Assembly: GCA_025924295.1 (NCBI GenBank)
Contig: JAICEG010000086.1
Coordinates: 1 to 14,217, forward strand
DNA from: Vicinamibacteria bacterium
GTDB lineage: Bacteria > Acidobacteriota > Vicinamibacteria > Vicinamibacterales > UBA2999
DNA: 14,217 nt
Direction of reading: 5' to 3'
How positions within the stretch are numbered: position 1 is the first letter of the stretch; each line of letters starts with the position of its first letter. The position numbers and the translations under genes are program-made. The notes under the pieces are model-generated. The model had not been told where the DNA came from. It did not search any database and saw nothing but the letters and a program-made list of their open reading frames with translations. Below are positions 6,791 to 14,167 of the stretch, in pieces.

Positions 6791-8334
6791 AGAACCCTGC
6801 TGTTTACCTGATCGGGACCGGGCCGGGCGATCCCGGGCTCATCACCGTCCATGGCCTCGAATGCCTGCGTCGCGCGGATGTCGTCATCCACGATCACGAG
6901 GTCCCGATCCGCGTGCTCAAACAGGCACGGCAGGGAGCGGAACTGATCGACGTCGGCAAAGCGGGCCGACAACCGATGGAACAGGATGCCATTACGTTCC
7001 TCCTCGCCGAGAAGGCGCGCGACGGAAAGCTGGTGGCCCGCCTCAAACGCGGCGACCCGTTCGTCTTCGATCGTGGGGGTGAAGAGGCGCTGTTCCTGCA
7101 CGCGCAGGGGATTCCGTACGAAGTCGTGCCAGGCATTCCACTCGGCATCGGCGTGCCGGCCTATGCGGGTGTTCCGGTGACGTATCCAGGTGGTGGCGAC
7201 ACCATCACGCTGGTGCGCGGTTACGAAGACGACAATCGCGCCCTGCCGGACGTCGACTGGGCGAGCCTGGCCAAACTCGATGGCACCGTCGTCTGCTACG
7301 TGGGGGCGCAGCAGCTCTCCCGCCTGCTCGACGAACTCGTCTCGAACGGCTGGCCCGCCGACGGGCAGGCGGTGATCGTCTACAACGGCACGCTCACGAG
7401 CCAGGAAACTTCGACCGGAACGATTTCGGAGCTCGCCGAGCATGCTCGAGAACACCCGCGGCGTGATCCGGCGATCGTCGTCGTCGGCCGCGTGGTCGCC
7501 TTCCGCAACCATCTGCGTTGGTTCGATGCGCGTCCGTTGTTCGGGAAGCGAGTGCTGGTCACACGACCGCGGGATCAGGCCGCCGAGATGGTCGACCGTT
7601 TGTCGATCCTCGGTGCCGAAGCGATTGAAGCACCGATGATCCGCATCGTACCGCCGGAGGACCTCGCGCCGCTTCGCCGCGCCGCCGACAACATCCAGAC
7701 GTTCGACTGGATCGTCTTCTCCAGCGCGAACGCGGTCGAGACATTCATGTCGGCGCTACTCGACGGCACGCGCGATGTCCGGTCTCTCAAGGGACCTCGC
7801 TTGTGCTGCGTCGGCACTGGCACGGCCGAGCGGCTCGCACGATACGGCATCAAGGCAGATCTCGTCCCCGACGAGTTCCGCGGCGAAGCGCTCGTCTACG
7901 CGATGGCCGAAACCGGCTCGATCGAGGGCCGGCGCATCCTCGTGCCACGCGCCGACATCGGCCGCGACGTCATCGTCGAAGGGCTGCGCAATGCCGGAGC
8001 GCTCGTCAGCGACGTCGTGGCGTATCGAACGATCCTCGAAGACGCGCAACAGGACGATGGGCCCGACGTGTACCGCATGCTGCTTGACGATGAGATCGAT
8101 GTCGTGACGTTTACGAGCCCATCGGCCGTTCGCAACTTCGCGTCGATCTACGGGAAGGAGCAGACCATCGATCTGCTGTCTCGAACGGTTGTCGCGGCAA
8201 TCGGTCCGGTCACCTCCGACGCGGCGACACAACTTGGGTTGACCGTCACGGTGCAGCCCGCGGTGTCCACGATTGCCGCCCTGGTCGATGCCATCGCCGT
8301 CCACGTCTCGGCGCTGACGCTGAAGACGGGGTGA
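6787..8334 (+). CDS. cobA-hemD: Fused uroporphyrinogen-III methyltransferase-like (CobA/SUMT) and uroporphyrinogen-III synthase (HemD)
   Basis: A 515-residue two-domain protein. Residues 1 to about 245 are a SAM-dependent uroporphyrinogen methyltransferase fold (entry to siroheme and B12): LIGTGPGDPGLIT (8-20) is the SAM site, and Asp36, PFVFDRGGEE (91-100) and PAYAGVPVT (124-132) are in place. Residues about 253-510 are HemD, which closes hydroxymethylbilane to uroporphyrinogen III: KRVLVTRP (254-261), FSSANAVETF (311-320), RILVPRADIGRD (383-394) and FTSPSAVRNF (442-451). This CobA-HemD fusion is known in other bacteria, including Firmicutes. The methyltransferase half departs from the family at several usually constant places: LKRGDP for LKGGDP, FDRGG for FGRGG, PGIPLG for PGVTS, TYP for THR, RGYE for TGHE, and YVG for YMG. 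HemD looks sound; methyltransferase activity is less certain. ATG 6787 overlaps the hemC stop. Confidence 0.94.
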   Translation: MKNPAVYLIGTGPGDPGLITVHGLECLRRADVVIHDHEVPIRVLKQARQGAELIDVGKAGRQPMEQDAITFLLAEKARDGKLVARLKRGDPFVFDRGGEEALFLHAQGIPYEVVPGIPLGIGVPAYAGVPVTYPGGGDTITLVRGYEDDNRALPDVDWASLAKLDGTVVCYVGAQQLSRLLDELVSNGWPADGQAVIVYNGTLTSQETSTGTISELAEHAREHPRRDPAIVVVGRVVAFRNHLRWFDARPLFGKRVLVTRPRDQAAEMVDRLSILGAEAIEAPMIRIVPPEDLAPLRRAADNIQTFDWIVFSSANAVETFMSALLDGTRDVRSLKGPRLCCVGTGTAERLARYGIKADLVPDEFRGEALVYAMAETGSIEGRRILVPRADIGRDVIVEGLRNAGALVSDVVAYRTILEDAQQDDGPDVYRMLLDDEIDVVTFTSPSAVRNFASIYGKEQTIDLLSRTVVAAIGPVTSDAATQLGLTVTVQPAVSTIAALVDAIAVHVSALTLKTG

Positions 8335-8359
8335 GACGGTTCGTGACAGAATTTCAGAC

Positions 8360-9352
8360 ATGGCGACGACTACCACCGCGAAACTGTCGTTGACCCGGCG
8401 GCCGCGGCGCCTGCGGCGTACCGAGGCCATCCGCTCACTGGTCCGGGAGACACGCCTCACGCCGGATTGCTTCATCTACCCGCTGTTCGTCGTGGAAGGC
8501 ACGGGTGTGCGGCGAGAAGTGCCCTCGATGCCAGGGGTGTTTCAGCTCTCGGTCGATCAGGCGGTCAAGGAAGCGTCGGCCGCCAGGGCTGAAGGCGTTC
8601 CGGCCGTCCTGCTGTTTGGTTTGCCCGCCGATAAGGATGCCGTGGGATCGGCCGCGTCGGATCCCGACGCTCCGGTCCAGGCGGCCGTTCGCGCGCTCAA
8701 GCGCGAGGTCAAGGATCTCGTTGTCATCACCGACGTCTGCCTTTGCGAGTACACCTCGCACGGCCACTGCGGAATCGTCGAAGGGGATGACATCGTCAAC
8801 GACGTAACAGTGATGCATCTCGCCCAGGCCGCGCTATCGCACGCAGTGGCCGGGGCGGATGTCGTCGCCCCTTCGGACATGATGGACGGCACGGTCGCAG
8901 CGATCCGCCGGCTGCTCGACGAGCGTGGCTACGAGCAGACAGCCATCATGTCGTACGCGGCGAAGTACTGTTCCGGTTTCTACGGCCCCTTCCGTGAGGC
9001 GGCCGATTCAGTACCGCAGTTCGGCGATCGTCGGAGTCATCAGCTCGATCCGGCCAATGTGGACGAAGCGCTGCGACAGGTGGAGATCAACATCAGCGAG
9101 GGCGCTGACATCGTCATGGTCAAGCCGGCCCTCCCCTATCTCGACGTACTGACCAGAGTGAAAGAGCGGTTCGCGCAGCCAACCGCCGCCTATCAGGTCA
9201 GTGGCGAGTATTCGATGCTCAAGGCCGCCGCGCTGAATGGCTGGCTCGACGAACGGCGCGTGATGTTCGAAACACTCACTGGTATCCGTCGCGCCGGCGC
9301 GGACATGATCATCACCTACTACGCGCGTGAGGCTGCCCGTCTGCTCGCATGA
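8360..9352 (+). CDS. hemB: Porphobilinogen synthase / 5-aminolevulinate dehydratase (HemB), zinc type
   Basis: Condenses two 5-aminolevulinate molecules into porphobilinogen in the cytoplasm. The 330-residue protein has the family length. The two Schiff-base lysines are Lys202 (SYAAKYCSGFYGPFREA) and Lys255 (IVMVKPALPYLD). The metal-site segment DVCLCEYTSHGHCG (125-138) has three cysteines, 127, 129 and 137, which marks the zinc-dependent class rather than the Asp-rich magnesium class. PSDMMDGTV (171-179), GDRRSHQLDPAN (222-233) and QVSGEY (279-284) are also diagnostic. It begins 25 bp after cobA-hemD without a clear Shine-Dalgarno site. ATG 8360 follows the usual short basic N-terminal arm (RRPRRLRRTEAIR). 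The stop overlaps the hemL start as ATGA. Confidence 0.98.
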   Translation: MATTTTAKLSLTRRPRRLRRTEAIRSLVRETRLTPDCFIYPLFVVEGTGVRREVPSMPGVFQLSVDQAVKEASAARAEGVPAVLLFGLPADKDAVGSAASDPDAPVQAAVRALKREVKDLVVITDVCLCEYTSHGHCGIVEGDDIVNDVTVMHLAQAALSHAVAGADVVAPSDMMDGTVAAIRRLLDERGYEQTAIMSYAAKYCSGFYGPFREAADSVPQFGDRRSHQLDPANVDEALRQVEINISEGADIVMVKPALPYLDVLTRVKERFAQPTAAYQVSGEYSMLKAAALNGWLDERRVMFETLTGIRRAGADMIITYYAREAARLLA

Positions 9353-10644
9353 AGAAGCCGGTCAAATCGCAGAAGCTGTTCTCCAAGGCAAGCCAGATAC
9401 TTCCCGGCGGCGTCGACAGTCCGGTGCGCGCCTTTCAGGCCGTCGGTGGAACGCCCCTATTCGTCAGCCGCGCCTCGGGTGCGACGATCGAGGACGCAGA
9501 CGGAAACCGCTACATCGACTACGTGATGTCGTGGGGACCGCTGATTCACGGTCATGCGCCCCCCGCACTGGTCAAGGCGATCGCATCAGCCGCGCGCCGT
9601 GGCACGAGCTTCGGCGCACCGAGCGCCCTCGAGCACGAGCTCGGCGACGCGGTCAGGGCGCTCATGCCGTCGCTGGAGCGCGTCCGATTCGTGAGCTCTG
9701 GAACCGAAGCGGCGATGAGTGCGATCCGGGTCGCACGTGCGTTCACCGGGCGCGATCGCATCATCAAGTTCGAGGGGTGCTATCACGGCCACGCCGACGC
9801 GTTCCTCGTGAAAGCCGGTTCCGGGGCCATGACACTCGGCATACCGACGAGTCCTGGCGTTCCCGCGCCGGTCGCGGCCGACACGCTGCTGGCGACCTAC
9901 AACGATCTGGCGTCCGTGGACGCGATCATCGCGGCGCACCCCGGCACGATCGCGGCGATCATCGTCGAGCCGATCGCCGGGAACATCGGTGTCGTCCCGC
10001 CGAATGATGGATTTCTCCCCGGGCTCGAGGCTCGCTGCCGTGCACACGGCATCCTGCTCGTGTTCGACGAGGTGATCTCAGGCTTTCGCGCGAGCGCGGG
10101 CGGTGCGCAGCGGCTGTTCGGCATCCAGCCCGACCTCACGTGCCTGGGCAAGATCATCGGAGGCGGTCTGCCAGTTGGTGCTTATGGCGGCCGCGCCGAC
10201 GTCATGAGCAAGGTTGCCCCTGCCGGCCCGGTCTATCAGGCGGGCACGCTGTCGGGTAACCCCGTCGCGATGACAGCGGGACTCTGGGCACTCAAGAATC
10301 TCAAGCCGGCGCTGTATCGCAACCTCGCGCGTCGCGGTTCCGCGCTGGCAGCAGGCCTTGCCGACGCGGCTCGCGATGCTGGCGTGGCCCTCCAGGTCAA
10401 TGCCTTCGGTTCGCTCGTGACGCCGTTTTTCACATCAGCGCCGGTCCGCGATTATCAATCCGCACTCGCCGCCAACACAAAGGCGTACGCCGCGTTCTTC
10501 CACGGCATGTTGAAGCGCGGCATCTATCCGCCTCCATCGCAGTTCGAGGCGTGGTTCCTCTCGGCGGCGCACACCGACACGCACATCAGGAAGACCATCG
10601 CCGCTGCCAGGGCCGCGATGAAGGATGTGAAGAAGGCCAGCTAG
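9349..10644 (+). CDS. hemL: Glutamate-1-semialdehyde 2,1-aminomutase (HemL)
   Basis: A PLP enzyme that converts the HemA product glutamate-1-semialdehyde into 5-aminolevulinate. The protein is 431 residues, the normal length. The PLP lysine is Lys268 in CLGKIIGGGLPVGAYGG; Asp240 (LLVFDEVISGFR) would bind the pyridine nitrogen. Further family marks are LPGGVDSPVRAF (18-29), SSGTEAAMSAIR (116-127), CYHGHAD (144-150) and TLSGNPVAM (300-308). The ATG at 9349 shares bases with the hemB stop. It is the last plus-strand gene. Its TAG stop (10642-10644) lies in a CTAG whose other strand is the stop of the facing gene, and no terminator hairpin was seen between them. Confidence 0.98.
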   Translation: MKKPVKSQKLFSKASQILPGGVDSPVRAFQAVGGTPLFVSRASGATIEDADGNRYIDYVMSWGPLIHGHAPPALVKAIASAARRGTSFGAPSALEHELGDAVRALMPSLERVRFVSSGTEAAMSAIRVARAFTGRDRIIKFEGCYHGHADAFLVKAGSGAMTLGIPTSPGVPAPVAADTLLATYNDLASVDAIIAAHPGTIAAIIVEPIAGNIGVVPPNDGFLPGLEARCRAHGILLVFDEVISGFRASAGGAQRLFGIQPDLTCLGKIIGGGLPVGAYGGRADVMSKVAPAGPVYQAGTLSGNPVAMTAGLWALKNLKPALYRNLARRGSALAAGLADAARDAGVALQVNAFGSLVTPFFTSAPVRDYQSALAANTKAYAAFFHGMLKRGIYPPPSQFEAWFLSAAHTDTHIRKTIAAARAAMKDVKKAS

Positions 10645-11624
10645 CGTCGGCTCTGCTGATCGATCTGGACGGGCGAGTCGAGGCGAACGCGGAGGATCGA
10701 GCCCTGCGGCAGCTCGACTTCCTTGCCTTCCGTTGCCGCGATCGTGCCGCCGCCACCGATCAGGATTCCGGCAAGCGCTCCCTTGAAACCACCCAGGATG
10801 CCACCGATGATCGCACCCACGCCGGCGCCGGCTGCGGTTCGGCCGGCCTCACCACGGATGCCTTCGCCCTGGATCGCTTCGGTCACTGTTCCGCGAATCG
10901 GATACGAACGGCCATCGACGGTCACCTGATCGAAGCTGACGGTCATCTTCGCAGTGCGGTTCGTCCTGGTGCCAGGCTCGACCGACGTCACGACGCCGCG
11001 AACAACTGCCCCCGCGGGTATCGCGACTCGCTCGTCGACGATCGTGTCAGCCGTCGTCGTTCCCTCGAACCGGTCTTCGACTTGTGCAGTCCCGGAGTTG
11101 AGCGAGGCCTGGAGGCGCACGTCCACTTGGGTTCCGGCCGGTATTTCGAGTGATCCGGTCGATGTCGTCGATCGTGACGAAGACGTCGTGGCGGTGGGTG
11201 GAGTCGTGGACCGGGACGCAGTCGAAGAGCCCGTCGAAGCGCTTGACGCAGGCGTTGCCGCGGGGACCGCGGCAGGTGCTGCTGGCGCGGCAGACGCGAC
11301 GTCGCCACGCGCGCGCGAGCGAACGTCATCGATTCGGTCGCGGACGTCGGCGTACTCGGTACGCGACAGCGTCCGTTCCTTGCGCAGCTTCACCTTGAGA
11401 TACACGACCTCATCGCGCAGATCGTCCAGCTCGGTGACGAGCTGATTCGCGCGCGTCGCATCGCGGCTGCGAAGCTGCGAGATGTCCCGATCTGCCAGGT
11501 ACACGTTGTCCTGTAAACGCTGCACGTCCGCCTGGGTGACGGTCGAACTCTGTTGTGCAAAAGCGGGCGACGCATAGATCCCCAGCGTCACTGCTACGAG
11601 CAGTGCGCTCTGTCTCAGCTTCAT
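10641..11624 (-). CDS. Exported coiled-coil protein with glycine-rich C-terminal domain, function unknown
   Basis: A 327-residue protein I cannot name. It has a clear signal peptide with an expected cut after ASPAFA (residue 23). Residues 28-106 are charged and helical, probably a coiled coil. Residues 108-158 are a low-complexity linker, first Ala/Pro then Ser/Thr. The rest is beta-rich, with three related motifs: IPAGTQVDVRL (161-171), IPAGAVVRGVV (202-212) and LPQGSILRVRL (305-315). A glycine-rich segment, GAGVGAIIGGILGGFKGALA (266-285), resembles a glycine zipper or hairpin membrane insertion. The IPAGT-type motifs recall TrbI/VirB10-like beta domains, but this is a loose likeness. It is the last gene of the cdsA-dxr-rseP operon, 34 bp after rseP. 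Unlike most genes here it has a strong Shine-Dalgarno site. A role in the envelope is likely from the signal peptide; nothing more specific can be supported. Confidence 0.85.
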   Translation of the reverse strand: MKLRQSALLVAVTLGIYASPAFAQQSSTVTQADVQRLQDNVYLADRDISQLRSRDATRANQLVTELDDLRDEVVYLKVKLRKERTLSRTEYADVRDRIDDVRSRARGDVASAAPAAPAAVPAATPASSASTGSSTASRSTTPPTATTSSSRSTTSTGSLEIPAGTQVDVRLQASLNSGTAQVEDRFEGTTTADTIVDERVAIPAGAVVRGVVTSVEPGTRTNRTAKMTVSFDQVTVDGRSYPIRGTVTEAIQGEGIRGEAGRTAAGAGVGAIIGGILGGFKGALAGILIGGGGTIAATEGKEVELPQGSILRVRLDSPVQIDQQSRR

Positions 11625-11631
11625 TGGGTAA

Positions 11632-11637
11632 CTCCTT
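11632..11637 (-). promoter_or_regulatory. Strong Shine-Dalgarno site (AAGGAG) of the exported coiled-coil gene
   Basis: AAGGAG on the minus strand lies seven bases before the ATG at 11624-11622. It is the best ribosome binding site in the window. Its first three bases overlap the end of the 23-bp tandem duplication at 11635-11680. Confidence 0.8.
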
Positions 11638-11680
11638 AGCTACGCCAGGGCATGAGGGCTAGTTGCGCCACGGCATGAGG
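11635..11680 (-). repeat. 23-bp tandem duplication across the rseP stop codon
   Basis: Read on the minus strand, 11680-11658 and 11657-11635 are adjacent 23-base units sharing 18 of 23 bases; the first 15 positions differ at only one. The first unit encodes LMPWRN and the rseP stop. The second would encode LMPWRS and TAA in a shifted frame. The unit is not a multiple of three, so the copies are in different frames. Confidence 0.75.
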
Positions 11681-12984
11681 CGCTCGAGCCAGCTGATTCG
11701 GGTGAGGTCGTTGTATATGACCGTCACCATCAGCATCATCAGCACGACGAACCCGGCCAATAGCATCTTCTCTTTCACCTGCATGCTAAAGTCGCGCCGT
11801 GCGATTCCCTCGAGAGCCATGATGAGAATGTGACCGCCGTCCAGAACTGGTACCGGCATGAGGTTCAAAATGCCCAGATTGATGCTCAACATTGCCATGA
11901 GCGACAGAAGCGCCATGAGGCCTTCCTGAGCCGACTCACCCGAAAGCTGAGCGATTCCAACCGGGCCCTGCAGTTGACGGACTGAGGTCTCACCCGTGAA
12001 GAGACCACCGAGCGTTCTGAAGATCAACCCGGAGGACTCGATGTTGGTCTCGACGCTCATGCGCAGCGCCTGAAGAGGCCCGGGAGTGAACGACTTCGAC
12101 GGTTCAGCAAGCTCCACGCCCAACCAGCCGCCCTGGCCGCGTCGCTCGGGAGTGGCATTCAGCTTCACTTCCCCACCATCTCGACGTAACGTCAGCTCGA
12201 GCGGCGTTTCGGCGCTCTTCGAGATCACGCCAATCAGTTGTGCGCGCGTTGCCACGCGCGTCCCATTTACCGAGATGATGGAATCGCCCGCCTTGAGACC
12301 GGCTCCCTCCGCGGGATCACCTGGGATGACGCGCATGATGATCGGGCTCGCATCCGGTAACACCCCGATGTCGCTGACCTCGTAGCGGCCTTGCGCAACC
12401 GGACGGACGGTGAACGTCCGGGGTTGACCGCCCCGGATCACGTCAATGCTGATGTCACGATTGGGCCGCCGGATGCCGATGGCGATCTCGAGGTCACGCC
12501 AGGAGGAGATCTCGTCGCCGGCCACCGAGGTGATCCGATCCCCGTTCATCAAGCCCGCGCTTTCCGCCGGTGACCCCGACATCACGGACCCGATCACCGC
12601 GGGCTCGTCCATGTAAACGGGAATCCGCACGCCTTGCTGCGCCAACACGAACGCCAGCACGACGACGGCCAGCAGGATGTTCATCGCCGGGCCAGCGAAC
12701 AGGATCTGAAAGCGTTGCCACTTGGTCTTGGACAGGAACTCGTCGGGCTTGCCCTGGCGCGGATCTTCGGGGCTCTCACCCGCCATCTTGACGTAGCCGC
12801 CCAGCGGGATCGCACTGATGCAGTACTCGGTGTCGCCGCGTGTGACCTTGAGGATCTTGGGGCCGAATCCGAGAGAGAACGTGAGCACTCGGACGCCGTG
12901 CCGCCGCGCGGCCAGGAAATGCCCCAGCTCGTGCACGAAGATCAGGACGCCGAGAACGAAGAGAAAGGCTATGAGCGTCGTCAA
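11659..12984 (-). CDS. rseP: RseP-family site-2 intramembrane zinc metalloprotease
   Basis: A 441-residue intramembrane protease that cuts transmembrane substrates, in E. coli the anti-sigma factor RseA, to release an envelope-stress sigma factor. The zinc site is His18-Glu19-xx-His22 (FVHELGHFLAARRHG) in the first helix; the third ligand is Asp382 in NLMPVPVLDGGH. Two PDZ domains lie between the catalytic helices, about 125-195 and 207-280, each with a GLxxGD-type loop (GLMNGDRI, GLKAGDSI). The MRE-like strand region is around 40-70 (PLGGYVKMAGE). The start is TTG 12984, since it gives the standard N-terminus TTLIAFLFVLGVLIFVHELGH and no in-frame ATG or GTG lies between it and the dxr stop 13 bp upstream. 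The C-terminal codons and stop fall in a short tandem duplication. The substrate cannot be told from this window, as no rseA-like gene is present. Confidence 0.96.
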   Translation of the reverse strand: MTTLIAFLFVLGVLIFVHELGHFLAARRHGVRVLTFSLGFGPKILKVTRGDTEYCISAIPLGGYVKMAGESPEDPRQGKPDEFLSKTKWQRFQILFAGPAMNILLAVVVLAFVLAQQGVRIPVYMDEPAVIGSVMSGSPAESAGLMNGDRITSVAGDEISSWRDLEIAIGIRRPNRDISIDVIRGGQPRTFTVRPVAQGRYEVSDIGVLPDASPIIMRVIPGDPAEGAGLKAGDSIISVNGTRVATRAQLIGVISKSAETPLELTLRRDGGEVKLNATPERRGQGGWLGVELAEPSKSFTPGPLQALRMSVETNIESSGLIFRTLGGLFTGETSVRQLQGPVGIAQLSGESAQEGLMALLSLMAMLSINLGILNLMPVPVLDGGHILIMALEGIARRDFSMQVKEKMLLAGFVVLMMLMVTVIYNDLTRISWLERLMPWRN

Positions 12985-12997
12985 CGGGCGGCAAACC

Positions 12998-14167
12998 TCA
13001 GATCGTCAATTCTAACTCGCCGGCTCGTTCGCGGGCGTACCGGCGCGCCCAGGCATCGACTCGTCGCACGATTTCAGCAGATTCGACGTTCTCGATCGTA
13101 TGTCCGTTCATTGTGCGGTCGATTACGGCGGGAATCGACGTAAAGCCGAGCTTGCCGTCGAGAAACGCGTCGACCGCCACTTCGTTCGCGGCGTTGAGGA
13201 CAACAGGAAGGGTTCCGCCGGTTCGGAGCGCGGTGTACGCCAGCCTCAGACAGGGAAATCGCTCGTAGGCCGGGGGGAAGAACTCCAGCGCACCCGCCCG
13301 CGTCAGGTCGAGCGACGGCAAGAACGCATCCCAGCGTTCCGGGTACGAGCAGGCGTACTGAATCGGGAGACGCATGTCGGTGACCCCGAGCTGCGCGATC
13401 ACCGACCCGTCGCCCAACTCCACCAGCGAGTGCACGATCGACTGCGGGTGGATGACGACATCGATCTGGTCGGCCGACACATCGAAAAGCCAGTGCGCCT
13501 CGATGACCTCCAGTCCCTTGTTCATCAAGGTGGCCGAATCGATCGTGATCTTGCGGCCCATCTTCCAGGTCGGATGCCTGAGCGCCTGAGCGGGCGTGAC
13601 GCGTTCGAGATCTTCCTGAGTGAAGCCGCGAAACGGCCCGCCCGATGCGGTGAGGATGAGCCTGCGAAGCTCCGTTCGTGCGCGACCGTGCAGGCACTGA
13701 TGCACGGCGTTGTGCTCGCTGTCGATTGGGAGAATCGAGACGCCGCGCCGGCGAGCAGCTTCCGTCACGAGCGCACCTGCCATCACCAGGATTTCCTTGT
13801 TGGCAATGGCAATCCGCTTCCCGGCTTCAATCGCTGCGAGTACCGCCTCGAGGGCAGCCGTTCCAGCCGAGGCGCAGATCACGACGTCGGCCTCGGGGCA
13901 GGTCGCCACCGCCATCAGGCCTTCGGCACCGCCTGCAAGTGTGACCGGACAGTCGGCGCCCGCAGCTGCTCTCAGGCGATCGACGGCATCGGAGGTGGCC
14001 ATGGCCGCAACGCGCGGTCGATAGCGCCTTATCTGGTCGGCGAGCAGATCGGCGTTGTCGCCGGCCGCGAGTGCAACGACGGCCAGCCGCGAGGGGTGGG
14101 CGTCGACCACGGCCAGCGCGCTCTGACCGATCGAACCGGTCGAGCCGAGAATCGCAAGTCGTCTCAC
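12998..14167 (-). CDS. dxr: 1-deoxy-D-xylulose-5-phosphate reductoisomerase (Dxr/IspC)
   Basis: Makes 2-C-methyl-D-erythritol 4-phosphate, the first committed product of the MEP isoprenoid pathway, using NADPH and a divalent metal. The protein is 389 residues, the usual length. The NADPH loop is LAILGSTGSIG (4-14). The metal ligands are Asp149 and Glu151 in PIDSEHNAVHQ, and Glu220 in NKGLEVIEAHWLF. ANKEILVMAG (122-131) and TASGGPFR (173-180) are active-site blocks, and VLNAANEVAV lies near the C-terminal domain. The start is GTG 14167, which overlaps the stop of the upstream gene as GTGA. rseP follows 13 bp later. The cdsA-dxr-rseP order is common in bacteria. Confidence 0.98.
   Translation of the reverse strand: MRRLAILGSTGSIGQSALAVVDAHPSRLAVVALAAGDNADLLADQIRRYRPRVAAMATSDAVDRLRAAAGADCPVTLAGGAEGLMAVATCPEADVVICASAGTAALEAVLAAIEAGKRIAIANKEILVMAGALVTEAARRRGVSILPIDSEHNAVHQCLHGRARTELRRLILTASGGPFRGFTQEDLERVTPAQALRHPTWKMGRKITIDSATLMNKGLEVIEAHWLFDVSADQIDVVIHPQSIVHSLVELGDGSVIAQLGVTDMRLPIQYACSYPERWDAFLPSLDLTRAGALEFFPPAYERFPCLRLAYTALRTGGTLPVVLNAANEVAVDAFLDGKLGFTSIPAVIDRTMNGHTIENVESAEIVRRVDAWARRYARERAGELELTI

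Noticed and set aside
10600..10720. Possible bidirectional terminator between hemL and the facing gene
   Set aside because: No convincing GC stem followed by a T-run on either strand was found.
10816..11340. Glycine-rich and Ser/Thr/Ala-rich coding stretches considered as a DNA repeat array
   Set aside because: Codons vary and no regular DNA period is seen; this is protein low complexity, not a repeat array or CRISPR.
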